Below, one piece after another: positions 37,644 to 47,846 of a DNA stretch of 64,000 bases (positions are counted from its first letter, which is position 1; each line of letters opens with the position of its first letter). The position numbers were made by a program, and so were the translations under genes. The stretch covers positions 120,427 through 184,426 of the forward strand of contig PDSA01000033.1 of NCBI GenBank assembly GCA_002748285.1. Reading direction: 5' to 3'. The DNA is from Rhodobacterales bacterium (GTDB taxonomy: Bacteria > Pseudomonadota > Alphaproteobacteria > Rhodobacterales > Rhodobacteraceae). The notes under the pieces are model-generated. The model did no database searches. It was not told the DNA's origin and worked only from the letters and a program-made list of their open reading frames with translations.

Positions 37644-40600
37644 ATGTGGCAATTCTGGGTGGATCGTGGCGGCACCTTTACCGATATCGTAGCACGCACC
37701 CCAGAGGGGCAGCTGCGCTCGCATAAATTGCTGTCGGAAAACCCCGAGCAATATCAGGACGCCGCCGTGCAGGGCATCCGCGATCTGCTGGGGCTTGCCC
37801 CGCCGTGGCCACAAATGCCCTGCTGGAACGCAAAGGCGACCGCACCCTGTTGCTGATCACCAAAGGCATGGCCGATCTGTTGCGCATAGGCTATCAGAAC
37901 CGGCCCCGGCTATTTGATCTGAACATCGTCCTGCCCGAGCAGCTCTATGAGCGGGTCGCCGAGATTGACGAACGTCTGGATGCCGAAGGGCGGGTGATCA
38001 CGCCGCTGGACACTGACAAAACCCGCGAAATTTTGCAGCAGGCTTATCAGCAAGGGATCCGCTCGGTCGCCATTGCGCTGATGCATGGCTACCGGTTTCA
38101 CGATCACGAGCTGCAAATCGGCGAGATCGCAAAACAGATCGGCTATCAGCAGATTTCGCTCAGCCATCAGGTCAGCCCGCTGATCAAGCTGGTGTCGCGC
38201 GGCGATACCACGGTGGTGGATGCCTATCTGTCGCCGATCTTGCGCCGTTATGTGGCGCAGGTGTCCGATGCTTTGGGCGCGGATCAGGGCGGCTGCAAAT
38301 CGCTGATGTTCATGCAGTCCAATGGCGGGCTGACCGATGCGGCGCTGTTTCACGGCAAAGATGCCATCCTGTCCGGCCCCGCCGGAGGGGTGGTGGGCAT
38401 GGCCCGCACCGCCGCCGCGATTGGCGCGGATAAGCTGATCGGATTTGACATGGGCGGCACCTCGACCGATGTCTGCCACTATGCCGGCGCGTTCGAGCGC
38501 AGTTTTGAGACCGAAGTTGCCGGGGTTCGGATGCGCGCCCCGATGATGGATATTCATACGGTGGCCGCGGGTGGGGGCTCGATCTTGTCTTATGCAAATG
38601 GCCGTCTGCAGGTCGGCCCGCACAGCGCCGGGGCCAATCCCGGCCCGGCCAGCTATCGCCGCGGCGGCCCGCTGGCGGTGACCGATTGCAACGTGCTGCT
38701 GGGCAAAGTGCAGCCGGATCATTTCCCGCATGTGTTTGGCGAAAACGGGGATGCTCCGCTGGATCGTGGAGCCGTGCAGACCAAATTCGCCGACCTTGCC
38801 CGCCAGATTGCCGATGAAACCGGCACCGCGCCGCGCCCGGTCGAGGAACTGGCCGAGGGCTTTTTGCGCATCGCGGTTGAAAACATGGCCAATGCGATCA
38901 AAAAGATCAGCGTGCAGCGTGGCTATGATGTGACGCAATACACGATGAATTGCTTTGGCGGCGCGGGCGGGCAGCACGCCTGTCAGGTCGCCGATGTGCT
39001 GGGGATCGAGCGGATTTTCATCCACCCCTTTGCCGGAGTCCTGTCGGCCTTTGGCATGGGTCTGGCCGATGTGCGGGCGATCCGCGAACATCAGTTCTTG
39101 ACCCCGTTGGAAGATGCCGATGCCGCGCTTGCAGTTTTGGACAGGCTGGCCGAACAGGCGCGTTCACAGGTTCAGAAACAGGGGATCGACCCCGACGCGA
39201 TCCGTCTGGTGCAGAGCGCACATATCCGCACCAGCGGCGCGCACCAGACGCTTGAAGTGCCCTTTGGCAGCATCGCCGAAATGCGCAGCGCCTTTCACGC
39301 GATCCACCAGCAGCGCTTTGGCTTTGTGCCGGAATATGACCAGTTGATCATTGATCTGCTGTCCTGCGAAGCCATCGGCAGCACCGGCGAACCCGACAGC
39401 CTGCCCGATCATGGGGCGCCCGAACCGGCGGATCGCCAGAGCGTTCGGATGTATTGCGCCGGCCAATGGTGTGACGTGGCGCTGGTTGAGCGCCAGAGCA
39501 TGTGCGCCGGGCAAAAAATCACCGGCCCGGCGATTATCACCGAACCCACCGGCACCAATGTGGTCGAACCCGGCTGGCAGGCCGAAGCCGTGACCGGGGG
39601 CAATCTGGTGTTGCGGCGGATCACCGCCCTGAAACGGGATGAAGCGATCGGCACTTCGGTTGATCCGGTGATGCTTGAGGTGTTTAACAACCTGTTCATG
39701 TCGATTGCCGAGCAGATGGGCGCAACCCTGGCCAACACCGCTTATTCGGTAAATATCAAGGAACGGCTGGATTTTTCCTGCGCCATTTTCGACGCCACCG
39801 GAAATCTGGTGGCCAATGCGCCGCATGTGCCGGTGCATCTGGGCTCGATGAGCGAAAGCGTGCGTAAAATTCTGGCGCTCAATGCCGGCAACATCCAGCC
39901 CGGCGATGTGTTCATGATGAACAACCCGTTTAACGGCGGCACCCATTTGCCGGATGTCACCGTGATCACCCCCGTTTTTGTCGAGGGGGACATCGCCTTT
40001 GTCGTCGCCTCGCGCGGGCATCACGCCGATATTGGCGGCAAAACCCCGGGCTCGGCCCCGCCGGACAGCCGCCATATTGAAGAAGAAGGCGTGGTGATCG
40101 ACAACTTCCGGCTGGTGCAGGCGGGCACGCTGCGCGCACAGGACACCCGGGCGCTGCTGGCCTCGGGCAAATATCCGTGCCGCAACGTTGATCAGAACAT
40201 GGCCGATCTGGCGGCTCAGATCGCGGCCAATGCCACGGGGGTGAGCGAGCTGCAACGCATCACCGCTCAGTTCGGGCTGCCGGTTGTTCATGCCTATATG
40301 GGGCATGTGCAGGATAATGCCGAAGAAAGCGTGCGCCGGGTGCTGGATGTGCTGAGCGATAGCAGCTTTTGCTACCCTCTGGATTCCGGGGCGCAGATCA
40401 AGGTGCAGATCACGGTTGATAAAGTCGCACGCAAAGCGGTGATTGATTTCGCCGGAACCTCGGATCAGGACGCGCTGAATTACAACGCGCCGCTGTCGAT
40501 CTGCCGGGCGGTGGTGCTGTATGTGTTCCGCACGCTGGTGGGCTCGGACATCCCGATGAACGAAGGCTGCCTGAAACCGCTGGACATTCGCGTGCCCGCG

Positions 40601-41191
40601 GGCTCGATGATCAATCCGAGCTACCCGGCGGCGGTGATTTCCGGCAATACCGAGGTGTCGCAGGCCATTACCGATGCGCTTTATGGGGCGCTGGGGGTGA
40701 TTGCGGGCTCGCAGGGGACGATGAACAATTTTGTTTATGGCAATCAGAGCTATCAGAATTACGAAACCATTTGCGGTGGCACCGGCGCGGGGGATGGCTT
40801 TGACGGTGCCGATGCGGTGCATAGCCACATGACCAACACCCGGATGACCGACCCGGAGGTGCTGGAAACGCGCTTTCCGGTGCGGGTTGAGGAATTTTCG
40901 ATCCGGCGTGGCTCGGGCGGGGCCGGGCGCTATCGCGGCGGCGATGGGATTGTGCGCCGGCTGACTTTTCTGGATGAAATGACGGTGACGGTGCTGTCCT
41001 CGCACCGGATTGTGCCCCCACACGGGGCCGCGGGCGGGCAGCCCGGCAAGGTCGGAGAAAACGCGGTGCAACGCCGGGATGGGACGATTGAAACGCTGCA
41101 AGGCAATGACCGGGCGCAGATGCACCCCGGTGACAGCTTTATCATGCGCACTCCGGGCGGTGGCGGATATGGGGCGTTGGAGGGCGACTAA
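37644..41191 (+). pseudogene. 5-oxoprolinase / hydantoinase A-B fusion with N-terminal frameshift deletion
   Basis: The gene encodes an ATP-dependent oxoprolinase-type enzyme with fused HyuA and HyuB parts. HyuA is seen in [34 protein letters not shown] and CFGGAGGQHACQVADVLGI. HyuB is seen from about 39665 in FNNLFMSIAEQMGATL, VPVHLGSMSESV, MNNPFNGGTHLPDVTVI, SRGHHADIGGKTPG and RTPGGGGYG. Near 37800 the frame from 37641 breaks after [11 protein letters not shown] and resumes in another frame at [11 protein letters not shown]. About 17 residues normally lying between are missing. The rest (37805-41191, 1128 residues) is uninterrupted. GGAG precedes the start. Confidence 0.8.
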
Positions 41192-41290
41192 AAGCCTTCT
41201 GCATGCCCTCCCTGAAAGAGAAGAGCTGTGGGCTGCCTTTGCCGGGGGCTGGCAGGCTCAGGATGTCCTGAAGGCTGGGTGGGGCGGGTC
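41192..41290. repeat. Degenerate relative of the inverted-repeat element
   Basis: The gap between the oxoprolinase and cobO contains AAAAGCCTTCTGCATG, GGGCTGCC, GGGGGCTGGCAGGCTCAGG and a GGCTGGGTGGGGCG block. These match, with changes, pieces at 8935-8982 and 31725-31780. There is no intact inverted end on the right, so it appears to be a decayed copy. Identification is by eye. Confidence 0.45.
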
Positions 41291-41343
41291 GACAGGACGT
41301 GCCATCCCGCCCTTCAGCGTTACGGGATAGGTGGCTGTTGCCT

Positions 41344-41952
41344 CTAAAACTCGACCCCGATCTGCGCCTTGATGCCCGAGCGGAACGGGTGTTTGATCAG
41401 CTCCATTTCCGTCACCAGATCGGCGATTTCGATCAGCTCTTCCTTGGCATTGCGCCCGGTCAACACCACATGGGTCATGGCCGGTTTTTCGGTTTTCAGA
41501 AACGCAATTACCTCTTGCAAATCCAGATAATCATAGCGCAGCGCGATGTTGATCTCATCCAGCAGCACCATCTTGTTATCAGGATTGCGGATCAGTTCCT
41601 TGGCCTTTTCCCAGGCCGCCGCCGCCATCTCGATATCGCGGGATTTGTCCTGCGTTTCCCAGGTGAAGCCCTCGCCCATCGCGTAAAATTCGCAAATATC
41701 CGAAAACTTGCCCTCGATCAGCTCGCGCTCGCCCGAGGACATACCGCCCTTGATAAACTGCACCACCGCGCATTTCATGTCATGGGCGATGCAGCGGAAA
41801 ATCATGCCAAAAGCGGCCGAGGATTTGCCCTTGCCCTTGCCGGTATGGACGATGATCAGGCCTTTTTCATCGGTCTTGGTGGCCATGATCTTATCGCGCG
41901 AAGCCTTCTTTTTGGCCATTTTCATCGCGTGGCGGTCGTTTTCTGCGGACAT
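41344..41952 (-). CDS. cobO: Cob(I)yrinic acid a,c-diamide adenosyltransferase
   Basis: This 202-residue CobO/BtuR/CobA-type adenosyltransferase attaches 5'-deoxyadenosyl to the corrinoid cobalt. The P-loop-like motif LIIVHTGKGKGKSSAAFGMI lies near residues 29-48, followed by VVQFIKGGMSSGERELI, KMVLLDEINIALRYDYLDL and THVVLTGRNAKEELIEIADLV. An N-terminal basic stretch precedes the core. ATG 41952 is chosen because of the strong AGGAGGA site just upstream; the frame is open further but without homology. No cobalamin riboswitch was recognised upstream. Confidence 0.96.
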   Translation of the reverse strand: MSAENDRHAMKMAKKKASRDKIMATKTDEKGLIIVHTGKGKGKSSAAFGMIFRCIAHDMKCAVVQFIKGGMSSGERELIEGKFSDICEFYAMGEGFTWETQDKSRDIEMAAAAWEKAKELIRNPDNKMVLLDEINIALRYDYLDLQEVIAFLKTEKPAMTHVVLTGRNAKEELIEIADLVTEMELIKHPFRSGIKAQIGVEF

Positions 41953-42022
41953 GATCCATCCTCCTGTTTTGCTGAGGCTATCTTTGCGCATATCCGCCCT
42001 CGGTTGCAAGCGCGGCGTTTTA

Positions 42023-42052
42023 CCCCCGCCCGGAAAGGACACCGGGCGGGGG
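42023..42052 (-). terminator. Strong hairpin between serA and cobO
   Basis: CCCCCGCCCGG (42023-42033) and CCGGGCGGGGG (42042-42052) form a perfect 11-bp stem with an 8-base loop, 22 bp after the serA stop. On the minus strand it is followed by TAAAACG rather than a run of T, so it may be a weak terminator or an mRNA-end stabiliser. Confidence 0.6.
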
Positions 42053-42073
42053 ATTAGTGTGTGCAAAACGCGG

Positions 42074-43669
42074 TTAAGCGATGTTGAACTCAAGCGGCTG
42101 CACCGATTGGAAAAGGCCAGTTGCGTTCAGCTCTTCCACCACAGCTTCGGGGATCGGACCGTCCAGATAGAGCAGGGCAATCGCATCGCCGCCGACTTCT
42201 TTGCGGCCCAGAGTAAAGTTGGCGATGTTCACGTCGTTTTCCCCCATCACCCGGCCCAGAGTGCCAATCACGCGCGGCACATCTTCGTTGGTGGTATAAA
42301 GCATATGCGACCCGATCTCGGCATCAATCTGGATGCCTTTGATCTGGATAAAGCGCGGTTTGCCATCACCAAATACGGTGCCGGCGATCGAACGCTCGCG
42401 GCTGTCGGTGACCACGGTCAGCTTGATATAGGCATCAAATGTGCCGGATTTTTCCTGTGTGGTTTTGGAAATCTTCATGCCGCGATCTTTGGCGATCACC
42501 GGGGCTGAAACCATGTTCACATCCGGGTTGGTGGCCTGCATGATCCCGGCGATGGCTCCGCAATCCAGCGCCGCCAGATTCATGTCACAAACCGCGCCGT
42601 CATAAAGAATGTTGATGGCTTTGATTGGCTCATCCGTCATCTGCCCGACAAAGGCCCCCAGATGCCCGGCCAGTTTCAGCCACGGGCCCATGATCTTGGC
42701 TTCTTCGGCCGTGACAGAAGGCATGTTCAGCGCGTTGCTGACGGCCCCGGTCAGCAGGTAATCGGACATTTGTTCAGCCACCTGCACGGCCACATTTTCC
42801 TGCGCCTCGGTGGTCGAGGCCCCCAGATGCGGGGTGCAGACCACATTGGGGATGCCAAAGAGCGGGCTGTCGGTGGCGGGTTCGGTTTCGAACACGTCAA
42901 ACGCCGCCCCGGCGACATGGCCGGATTTCAGCGCTTCGGCCAGGGCCGCTTCGTCGACCAGACCGCCACGGGCGCAGTTGATGATGCGCACGCCGGGTTT
43001 GGTTTTGGCGATGGCGTCGGCATCCATCAGCCCACGGGTTTTATCAGTCAGCGGCACATGCAGAGTGATGAAATCGGCCCGCGCCAGCAGATCGTCCAGC
43101 TCGACCTTCTCCACGCCCAGCTTGTCGGCGCGTTCTTCTGACAGAAACGGATCATAAGCCAGCACCTTCATGTTCAGCCCCAGCGCCCGGTTGGCCACGA
43201 TCGAGCCGATATTGCCCGCGCCGATCAGGCCCAGCGTTTTGGCGGTGATTTCGGTGCCCATGAATTTGGATTTTTCCCATTTGCCGGCTTGTGTCGACGC
43301 GTTGGCCTCAGGGATCTGACGCGCCACGGCAAACATCATGGCAATGGCGTGTTCGGCGGTGGTGATCGAGTTGCCAAACGGTGTGTTCATCACGATCACA
43401 CCTTTTTTCGAGGCTGCGGGGATGTCGACATTATCCACCCCGATCCCGGCGCGGGCGATCACCTTGAGATTGTCGGCGGCCTCCAGCAATTTGGGCGTGA
43501 CTTTGGTGGCCGAGCGGATCGCCAGCCCGTCATATTTGCCAATCGCGGCCAGCAGCGCGTCCTTGTCCTTGCCAAGATTGGGCATGAAATCCACATCAAT
43601 GCCGCGATCCCGGAAAATCTGCACAGCGCTTTCAGACAGCTTGTCGGATACTAAAACTTTGGGTGCCAT
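42074..43669 (-). CDS. serA: D-3-phosphoglycerate dehydrogenase
   Basis: This 531-residue long-type SerA catalyses the first step of serine synthesis. It shows the substrate domain, the Rossmann motif [57 protein letters not shown] (catalytic His), the intervening ASB domain and a C-terminal ACT domain ([27 protein letters not shown]). Full length suggests serine or other ligand regulation at the ACT domain, as known for this type. It follows serC by about 70 bp in the same direction. Confidence 0.97.
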   Translation of the reverse strand: MAPKVLVSDKLSESAVQIFRDRGIDVDFMPNLGKDKDALLAAIGKYDGLAIRSATKVTPKLLEAADNLKVIARAGIGVDNVDIPAASKKGVIVMNTPFGNSITTAEHAIAMMFAVARQIPEANASTQAGKWEKSKFMGTEITAKTLGLIGAGNIGSIVANRALGLNMKVLAYDPFLSEERADKLGVEKVELDDLLARADFITLHVPLTDKTRGLMDADAIAKTKPGVRIINCARGGLVDEAALAEALKSGHVAGAAFDVFETEPATDSPLFGIPNVVCTPHLGASTTEAQENVAVQVAEQMSDYLLTGAVSNALNMPSVTAEEAKIMGPWLKLAGHLGAFVGQMTDEPIKAINILYDGAVCDMNLAALDCGAIAGIMQATNPDVNMVSAPVIAKDRGMKISKTTQEKSGTFDAYIKLTVVTDSRERSIAGTVFGDGKPRFIQIKGIQIDAEIGSHMLYTTNEDVPRVIGTLGRVMGENDVNIANFTLGRKEVGGDAIALLYLDGPIPEAVVEELNATGLFQSVQPLEFNIA

Positions 43670-43714
43670 GGGTCAGGCTCCTTTTTTCATCTATGTCATG
43701 TATGTCATGGGGGG

Positions 43715-43734
43715 GGAGGGCCGTTTGGCCCTCC
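43715..43734 (-). other. Hairpin in the serC-serA gap
   Basis: GGAGGGCC-GTTT-GGCCCTCC is a perfect 8-bp stem with a 4-base loop, 9 bases after the serC stop and about 45 bp before serA. No T run follows on the minus strand, so it could moderate read-through or stabilise processed mRNA. Next to it TATGTCATG occurs twice in tandem (43692-43709). Confidence 0.5.
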
Positions 43735-43742
43735 GATCAGCT

Positions 43743-44885
43743 TCAAGGGTTGATTTCGGCGTCAAAGGCCCAATCTAGCCAAGGCATTAGCGCCTCAAGG
43801 TCGGCGGTTTCCACCGTGGCGCCGCACCAGATACGCAAACCGGCCGGCGCGTCACGATAAGCGCCGATGTCATAGGCCACGCCGGCCTCATCCAGCCGTT
43901 TGGCCACGGCTTTGGCAAAGCTGGCCCCGTCCTGGATGCGGGCATCGTTGAATTTCAGGCACACCGAGGTGTTGGAGCGCAGGGCCGGATTCTCGGCCAG
44001 AAAGTCGATCCAGTCATGGCTTTGCACGAAACGCTCGATTACCGCCGTGTTGGCGTCGGCGCGGGCGATCATGCCTTTGAGCCCACCCACCGATTTGGCC
44101 CATTCCAGCGCCAGCAGGTAGTCTTCGACCGCCAGCATCGAGGGGGTGTTGATGGTGGCGCCGGTGAAGATGCCTTCAATCAGCTTGCCAGCCTTGGTCA
44201 AGCGGAAAATTTTGGGCAGCGGCCAAGGGGGCGTGTAGTTTTCCAGCCGCTCAACCGCGCGGGGCGACAGGATCAGCATCCCATGCGCCGCCTCGCCCCC
44301 CAGCACTTTTTGCCAGCTGAAGGTGGTGGCATCCAGCTTGTCCCAAGGCAGCTCCATGGCAAAGGCCGCCGAGGTCGCATCGCAAATCGTCAGCCCCTGA
44401 CGATCCGCCGGGATGAAATCGCCATTTGGCACCCGCACGCCCGAGGTGGTGCCGTTCCAAGTGAAAACCACATCTGAATCAAAATCAACTGCGCTCAGAT
44501 CGACGATCTCGCCATAATCGGCGGTTCTGACTGTGGCATCCAGTTTCAACTGCTTGACCACATCGGTCACCCAGCCGGAACCGAAGCTTTCCCAGGCCAG
44601 CATCTCGACCGGGCGTGCGCCCAGAAGCGACCACATGGCCATCTCCACCGCCCCGGTGTCCGAGGCCGGAACGATGCCGATCTTGTAATCTGCCGGAATG
44701 CCCAGCACGTCGCGGGTGGTTTCGATGGCTTGTTTCAGCTTGGCCTTGCCAATCGCAGCCCGGTGCGAGCGGCCAAGGGGCGCGTCGGACAGGGCTTGCA
44801 GGGTAAAGCTGGGGTTTTTGGCACAAGGGCCGGATGAAAAACGCGGATTTGCCGGCCGCGTGGCCGGTTGAGCGAGTTTGGTCAT
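43743..44885 (-). CDS. serC: Phosphoserine aminotransferase
   Basis: This 380-residue SerC is of the longer alphaproteobacterial type. It converts 3-phosphohydroxypyruvate and glutamate to phosphoserine. Motifs are [18 protein letters not shown] near the start, [59 protein letters not shown] and the PLP-lysine segment [18 protein letters not shown]. The frame extends 29 codons upstream without homology, so I chose ATG 44885. It is divergent from serB and followed by serA, completing the phosphorylated serine pathway at one locus. Confidence 0.97.
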   Translation of the reverse strand: MTKLAQPATRPANPRFSSGPCAKNPSFTLQALSDAPLGRSHRAAIGKAKLKQAIETTRDVLGIPADYKIGIVPASDTGAVEMAMWSLLGARPVEMLAWESFGSGWVTDVVKQLKLDATVRTADYGEIVDLSAVDFDSDVVFTWNGTTSGVRVPNGDFIPADRQGLTICDATSAAFAMELPWDKLDATTFSWQKVLGGEAAHGMLILSPRAVERLENYTPPWPLPKIFRLTKAGKLIEGIFTGATINTPSMLAVEDYLLALEWAKSVGGLKGMIARADANTAVIERFVQSHDWIDFLAENPALRSNTSVCLKFNDARIQDGASFAKAVAKRLDEAGVAYDIGAYRDAPAGLRIWCGATVETADLEALMPWLDWAFDAEINP

Positions 44886-45026
44886 GGTATCCTTCCAGAT
44901 ATAATGCCCCTCGTTGGGGAGGGGTGTCCCATCTGTGGTGGTAGCCTTGTCGTTTTGCTGGTGCAAGTCCAAAATTTGCGCTAATGCGGCGATGTATTGG
45001 GAAAAAACGACATGAAGGTTATGAAG

Positions 45027-45902
45027 ATGCCTGTGGTAACGATGCTGTGCAACCCTGCCAAACCGATTCTAGAGGCCGCCACGGTTGCGGTCGTGCAACG
45101 CGCTTGGGGCGGGGGCGAGATTCGGTGGCTGTCCGAGGGTGTGGCGGCGGAGTTTGGCATTTCGCAGATGCCGGAAAACCGTTGGGGGATCTGGCAGCAG
45201 ATGCAGGATATCGGCGTTGATCTGATCCTTCAGACCGATCAGGGGCGCAAAAAGCGGGTGTTGCTGGCGGATATGGACAGCACCATGATCCAGCAGGAAT
45301 GCATTGACGAGCTGGCCGCCGAGGCCGGGGTGGGGGATCATGTGGCCTCGATCACCGCACGGGCGATGAATGGAGAGCTGGATTTCGAAGCCGCCCTGAC
45401 AGAGCGTGTGGGCCTGTTGAAAGGGTTGGACAGCGCGGTGATCGAGACTGTTTTGCATGAACGCATTACCCTGATGCCCGGCGCCGGGCCGCTTGTGGCG
45501 ACGATGAGGGCCAATGGAGCCTATGCGGCGCTGGTTTCAGGTGGGTTCACCGCGTTTACGCGTATGATTGCCGGGCGGCTGGGGTTTGACGAAAACCGCG
45601 CCAATACGCTGCTGGCGGCGGATGGCAAGCTGACCGGGAAGGTGGCGTTGCCGATTTTGGGGCGTGATGCCAAGGTTGAGGCGCTGAATGATATTGTCGC
45701 CCGGCTGGCCCTGTCTGCGGCCGAGGTCATGGCGGTCGGGGATGGTGCCAATGATCTGGGGATGCTGGAACTGGCCGGGGCAGGGGTGGCGCTGCACGCC
45801 AAGCCTTCGGTGGCGGCGCAGTGTGATATTCGGATCAATCACGGGGATTTGACGGCACTGCTGTATATTCAGGGCTATGGGCAGGCGGAGTTTGTGGAGT
45901 AG
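45027..45902 (+). CDS. serB: Phosphoserine phosphatase
   Basis: This 291-residue HAD-family SerB removes phosphate from L-phosphoserine. HAD motif [21 protein letters not shown] contains the nucleophile Asp, motif II is [15 protein letters not shown], and motif III/IV is [20 protein letters not shown]. An N-terminal regulatory-like segment begins [18 protein letters not shown]. Possible starts are TTG 44997, ATG 45012 and ATG 45027. I prefer 45027, which has GAAGG eight bases upstream and fits the family N-terminus. It is divergent from serC. Confidence 0.95.
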   Translation: MPVVTMLCNPAKPILEAATVAVVQRAWGGGEIRWLSEGVAAEFGISQMPENRWGIWQQMQDIGVDLILQTDQGRKKRVLLADMDSTMIQQECIDELAAEAGVGDHVASITARAMNGELDFEAALTERVGLLKGLDSAVIETVLHERITLMPGAGPLVATMRANGAYAALVSGGFTAFTRMIAGRLGFDENRANTLLAADGKLTGKVALPILGRDAKVEALNDIVARLALSAAEVMAVGDGANDLGMLELAGAGVALHAKPSVAAQCDIRINHGDLTALLYIQGYGQAEFVE

Positions 45903-45958
45903 GGTTGGACCCGTTTTCGTGAATGTGAATTCTGCTATGGAAATCAGCCACAACGGTA

Positions 45959-46013
45959 GGTTCGCGTCCGACCCGCCCCCCAGGGCGGGCGCGAACCGGA
46001 TCGCAAGCGATCC
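45959..46013. repeat. Double palindrome between convergent serB and asparaginase genes
   Basis: The outer arms GGTTCGCG (45959-45966) and CGCGAACC (45990-45997) enclose CCCGCCC / GGGCGGG (45972-45978 and 45983-45989). A second perfect hairpin follows, GGATCGC-AA-GCGATCC (45998-46013). It sits between two converging stops, so it could terminate both transcripts, but neither side has a T run. Confidence 0.55.
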
Positions 46014-46023
46014 GGGGGATAAT

Positions 46024-47022
46024 CTAAAACACCCCTTCAACCGCTCGGATATACCCCGTTGTCACCCCATTCCAGTTCTTGATCGGAGCATTCAGACGCT
46101 TGCGGGTTGCTGGATGGTCGGCCTCCAACACGCCCAGCTTGACCAAGATCGCGGCAATCGCGGCCTCTGCGGCCCGGGTGCCTCCGTCACTGATTTTCAC
46201 CGCAACCCCCAGCTTGAGTTCGGGAATAATCGCCGCGAAAACCGCTTCGGCCCCGGTTTTCACCGCAACGCGCCCGCCCATCGCCCGCACCAGCTCGGTG
46301 CAGGCACGTTTTTCCCCGGCTACCAGCTCTGGATGGCGGCACATGGCCTGCACCAGCTGCGCCGCGGCGCGTTTGCGGGGATCGGTGCTCTCAGCATCCG
46401 CTCCGGCGAAATAGCCCATGGCGCGGGCAAAACCATGCACCGTTGTGGCGAAATTCGGGGCCGAGCAGCCATCAATGCCAAACCCCGGCGAAGGCTGGCC
46501 GGTCACATCCTCAAAGGCCTCACGCACTGCGATCTGCACCGGATGATCGGCTTCGTTATACTCCGGCCCGCCGCCCAGATGCTGGCTCAGAGTCAGAAAC
46601 CCTGCATGTTTGCCCGAGCAATTATTATGCAGCTGACAAGGGGCGTCATGGGCGCGGATCAGACGGTAATGGGCCTGTTTGTCTTTGGGATTATGCGCTC
46701 CGCAGCGCAGATCCTGTTCCGACAGCCCCAGAGACTGCAACCATTCTGCCACCGCCTGCGTATGAATATCCGCCCCGTTATGCGAGGCACAGGCCAGCGC
46801 CAAATGCTGCGATGTCAGACCGGCGCGCTTGGCGGCTCCGCTTTCAATCAGGGGCAGCGCCTGAATCATCTTGGCCGAAGAGCGCGGCAGGATCACCTGA
46901 TCCGGGTTGCCCCAGCTTTGCACGATCTGCCCGGCCGCATCGCACACCACCGCATGGCCGCAATGAAAGGATTCCAGAAAATCACCGCGCCAGACCTCGA
47001 TCATCGGAATTGGGCCGTTCAT
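46024..47022 (-). CDS. L-asparaginase, Rhizobium etli type (class 3)
   Basis: This 332-residue protein is of the ReAV/AnsA-like asparaginase_II family, which hydrolyses asparagine to aspartate and ammonia. It is unrelated to E. coli asparaginases and folds like serine beta-lactamases. The catalytic pair falls in LPRSSAK as Ser48 and Lys51, identical in position to R. etli ReAV. Cys135 and Lys138 lie in NNCSGKH, and another cysteine in GFGIDGCSAPNFATTV; in ReAV the matching residues bind zinc. A GGAG site precedes ATG 47022. It is predicted cytoplasmic and monocistronic, convergent with serB. Confidence 0.92.
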   Translation of the reverse strand: MNGPIPMIEVWRGDFLESFHCGHAVVCDAAGQIVQSWGNPDQVILPRSSAKMIQALPLIESGAAKRAGLTSQHLALACASHNGADIHTQAVAEWLQSLGLSEQDLRCGAHNPKDKQAHYRLIRAHDAPCQLHNNCSGKHAGFLTLSQHLGGGPEYNEADHPVQIAVREAFEDVTGQPSPGFGIDGCSAPNFATTVHGFARAMGYFAGADAESTDPRKRAAAQLVQAMCRHPELVAGEKRACTELVRAMGGRVAVKTGAEAVFAAIIPELKLGVAVKISDGGTRAAEAAIAAILVKLGVLEADHPATRKRLNAPIKNWNGVTTGYIRAVEGVF

Positions 47023-47201
47023 TTGGGGCTCCTTACAAATTTGCGCAAAAAATTGCCAACAGGGCTTTAATTATTGGGCGATAATACGTTAATGTGCAAG
47101 TATCGAGTATGATAGGTGCTGTCGTTTGAACAAAGGCCAACCTAAAAGGGGCTGCGGGCGTCAGGTGAATTGAGGCAATAACAGCTGGAGGCTGTGTAAA
47201 T

Positions 47202-47729
47202 ATGAAATCATTTTTGGCAACGAGTATTGGCGGCGCTTTGATCGCTGTTCTGGCAACCGGGGCAATGGCCGAGCAATCAACCAACCGGGTGGCCGCCAAA
47301 ACCGATTGGAGCGTCTTTGTCGAGGATGACCCGACAGAATGCTGGGCCGTATCCAGCCCGAAAGAGACCGTAAACACCAAGGATGGCCGCGTTGTGGCCG
47401 TGCGGCGCAGCGAGATTTTGCTGTTCGTGTCGTTCCGTCCGGGCTCTAACGTCAAGGCCGAGCTGTCGTTTACCGGCGGCTATCCCTTTGCCAAGGGTTC
47501 GACCGTGACGGCGCAAATCGGCAATAACAGTTACGAGCTGTTCACTTCGGGCGAAAATGCCTGGCCGGCGGATGCATCTGAGGATGCCAAGATCATCACC
47601 GCCATGAAGCGCGGTGCCGATATGGTGGTGACGGGGCGCTCCAGCCGGGGCACAATCACCAAGGACAAGTTCTCGCTGCTGGGCTTTACCGCTGCGGTGG
47701 AAGAGGCCAGCAAACGCTGCACCAAGTAA
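47202..47729 (+). CDS. Invasion-associated locus B (IalB) family protein
   Basis: This 175-residue secreted protein has an N-terminal signal peptide (MKSFLATSIGGALIAVLATGAMA, cleavage after about residue 23). The IalB fold follows: DWSVFVEDDPTECWAVSSPK, VRRSEILLFVSFRPG, KAELSFTGGYPFAKGS and IITAMKRGADMVVTGRSSRG. Two cysteines (in TECWAV and near the C-terminus) could pair. IalB proteins are periplasmic and named after Bartonella invasion, but they are common in free-living Rhodobacterales where the role is unknown. It is followed by a good terminator. Confidence 0.9.
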   Translation: MKSFLATSIGGALIAVLATGAMAEQSTNRVAAKTDWSVFVEDDPTECWAVSSPKETVNTKDGRVVAVRRSEILLFVSFRPGSNVKAELSFTGGYPFAKGSTVTAQIGNNSYELFTSGENAWPADASEDAKIITAMKRGADMVVTGRSSRGTITKDKFSLLGFTAAVEEASKRCTK

Positions 47730-47751
47730 AGGCTGCCTATAACAGATCAGG

Positions 47752-47784
47752 CACCCTGCCCGGGCGGTGGGGTGTTTTTGTTTG
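47752..47784 (+). terminator. Rho-independent terminator after the IalB-family gene
   Basis: CACCCTGCC / GGTGGGGTG (47752-47760 and 47766-47774, two wobble pairs, 5-base loop) is followed by TTTTTGTTTG, 23 bp after the stop. Confidence 0.8.
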
Positions 47785-47846
47785 CTATTGTGGGGGCGAA
47801 TCCTGTATGGATCGCCCTTTGATGCTTTTTTGAAGGAAACCTGCCG

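Noticed and set aside
39164..41125. 653-codon open frame on the minus strand
   Set aside because: It lies wholly antisense to the well-conserved oxoprolinase frame, is rich in His, Arg and Gly, and shows no domain; it is a by-product of high GC content.
41953..42022. Cobalamin riboswitch before cobO
   Set aside because: The gap is about 120 bp, mostly taken by the serA hairpin, and lacks anything like the B12-box.
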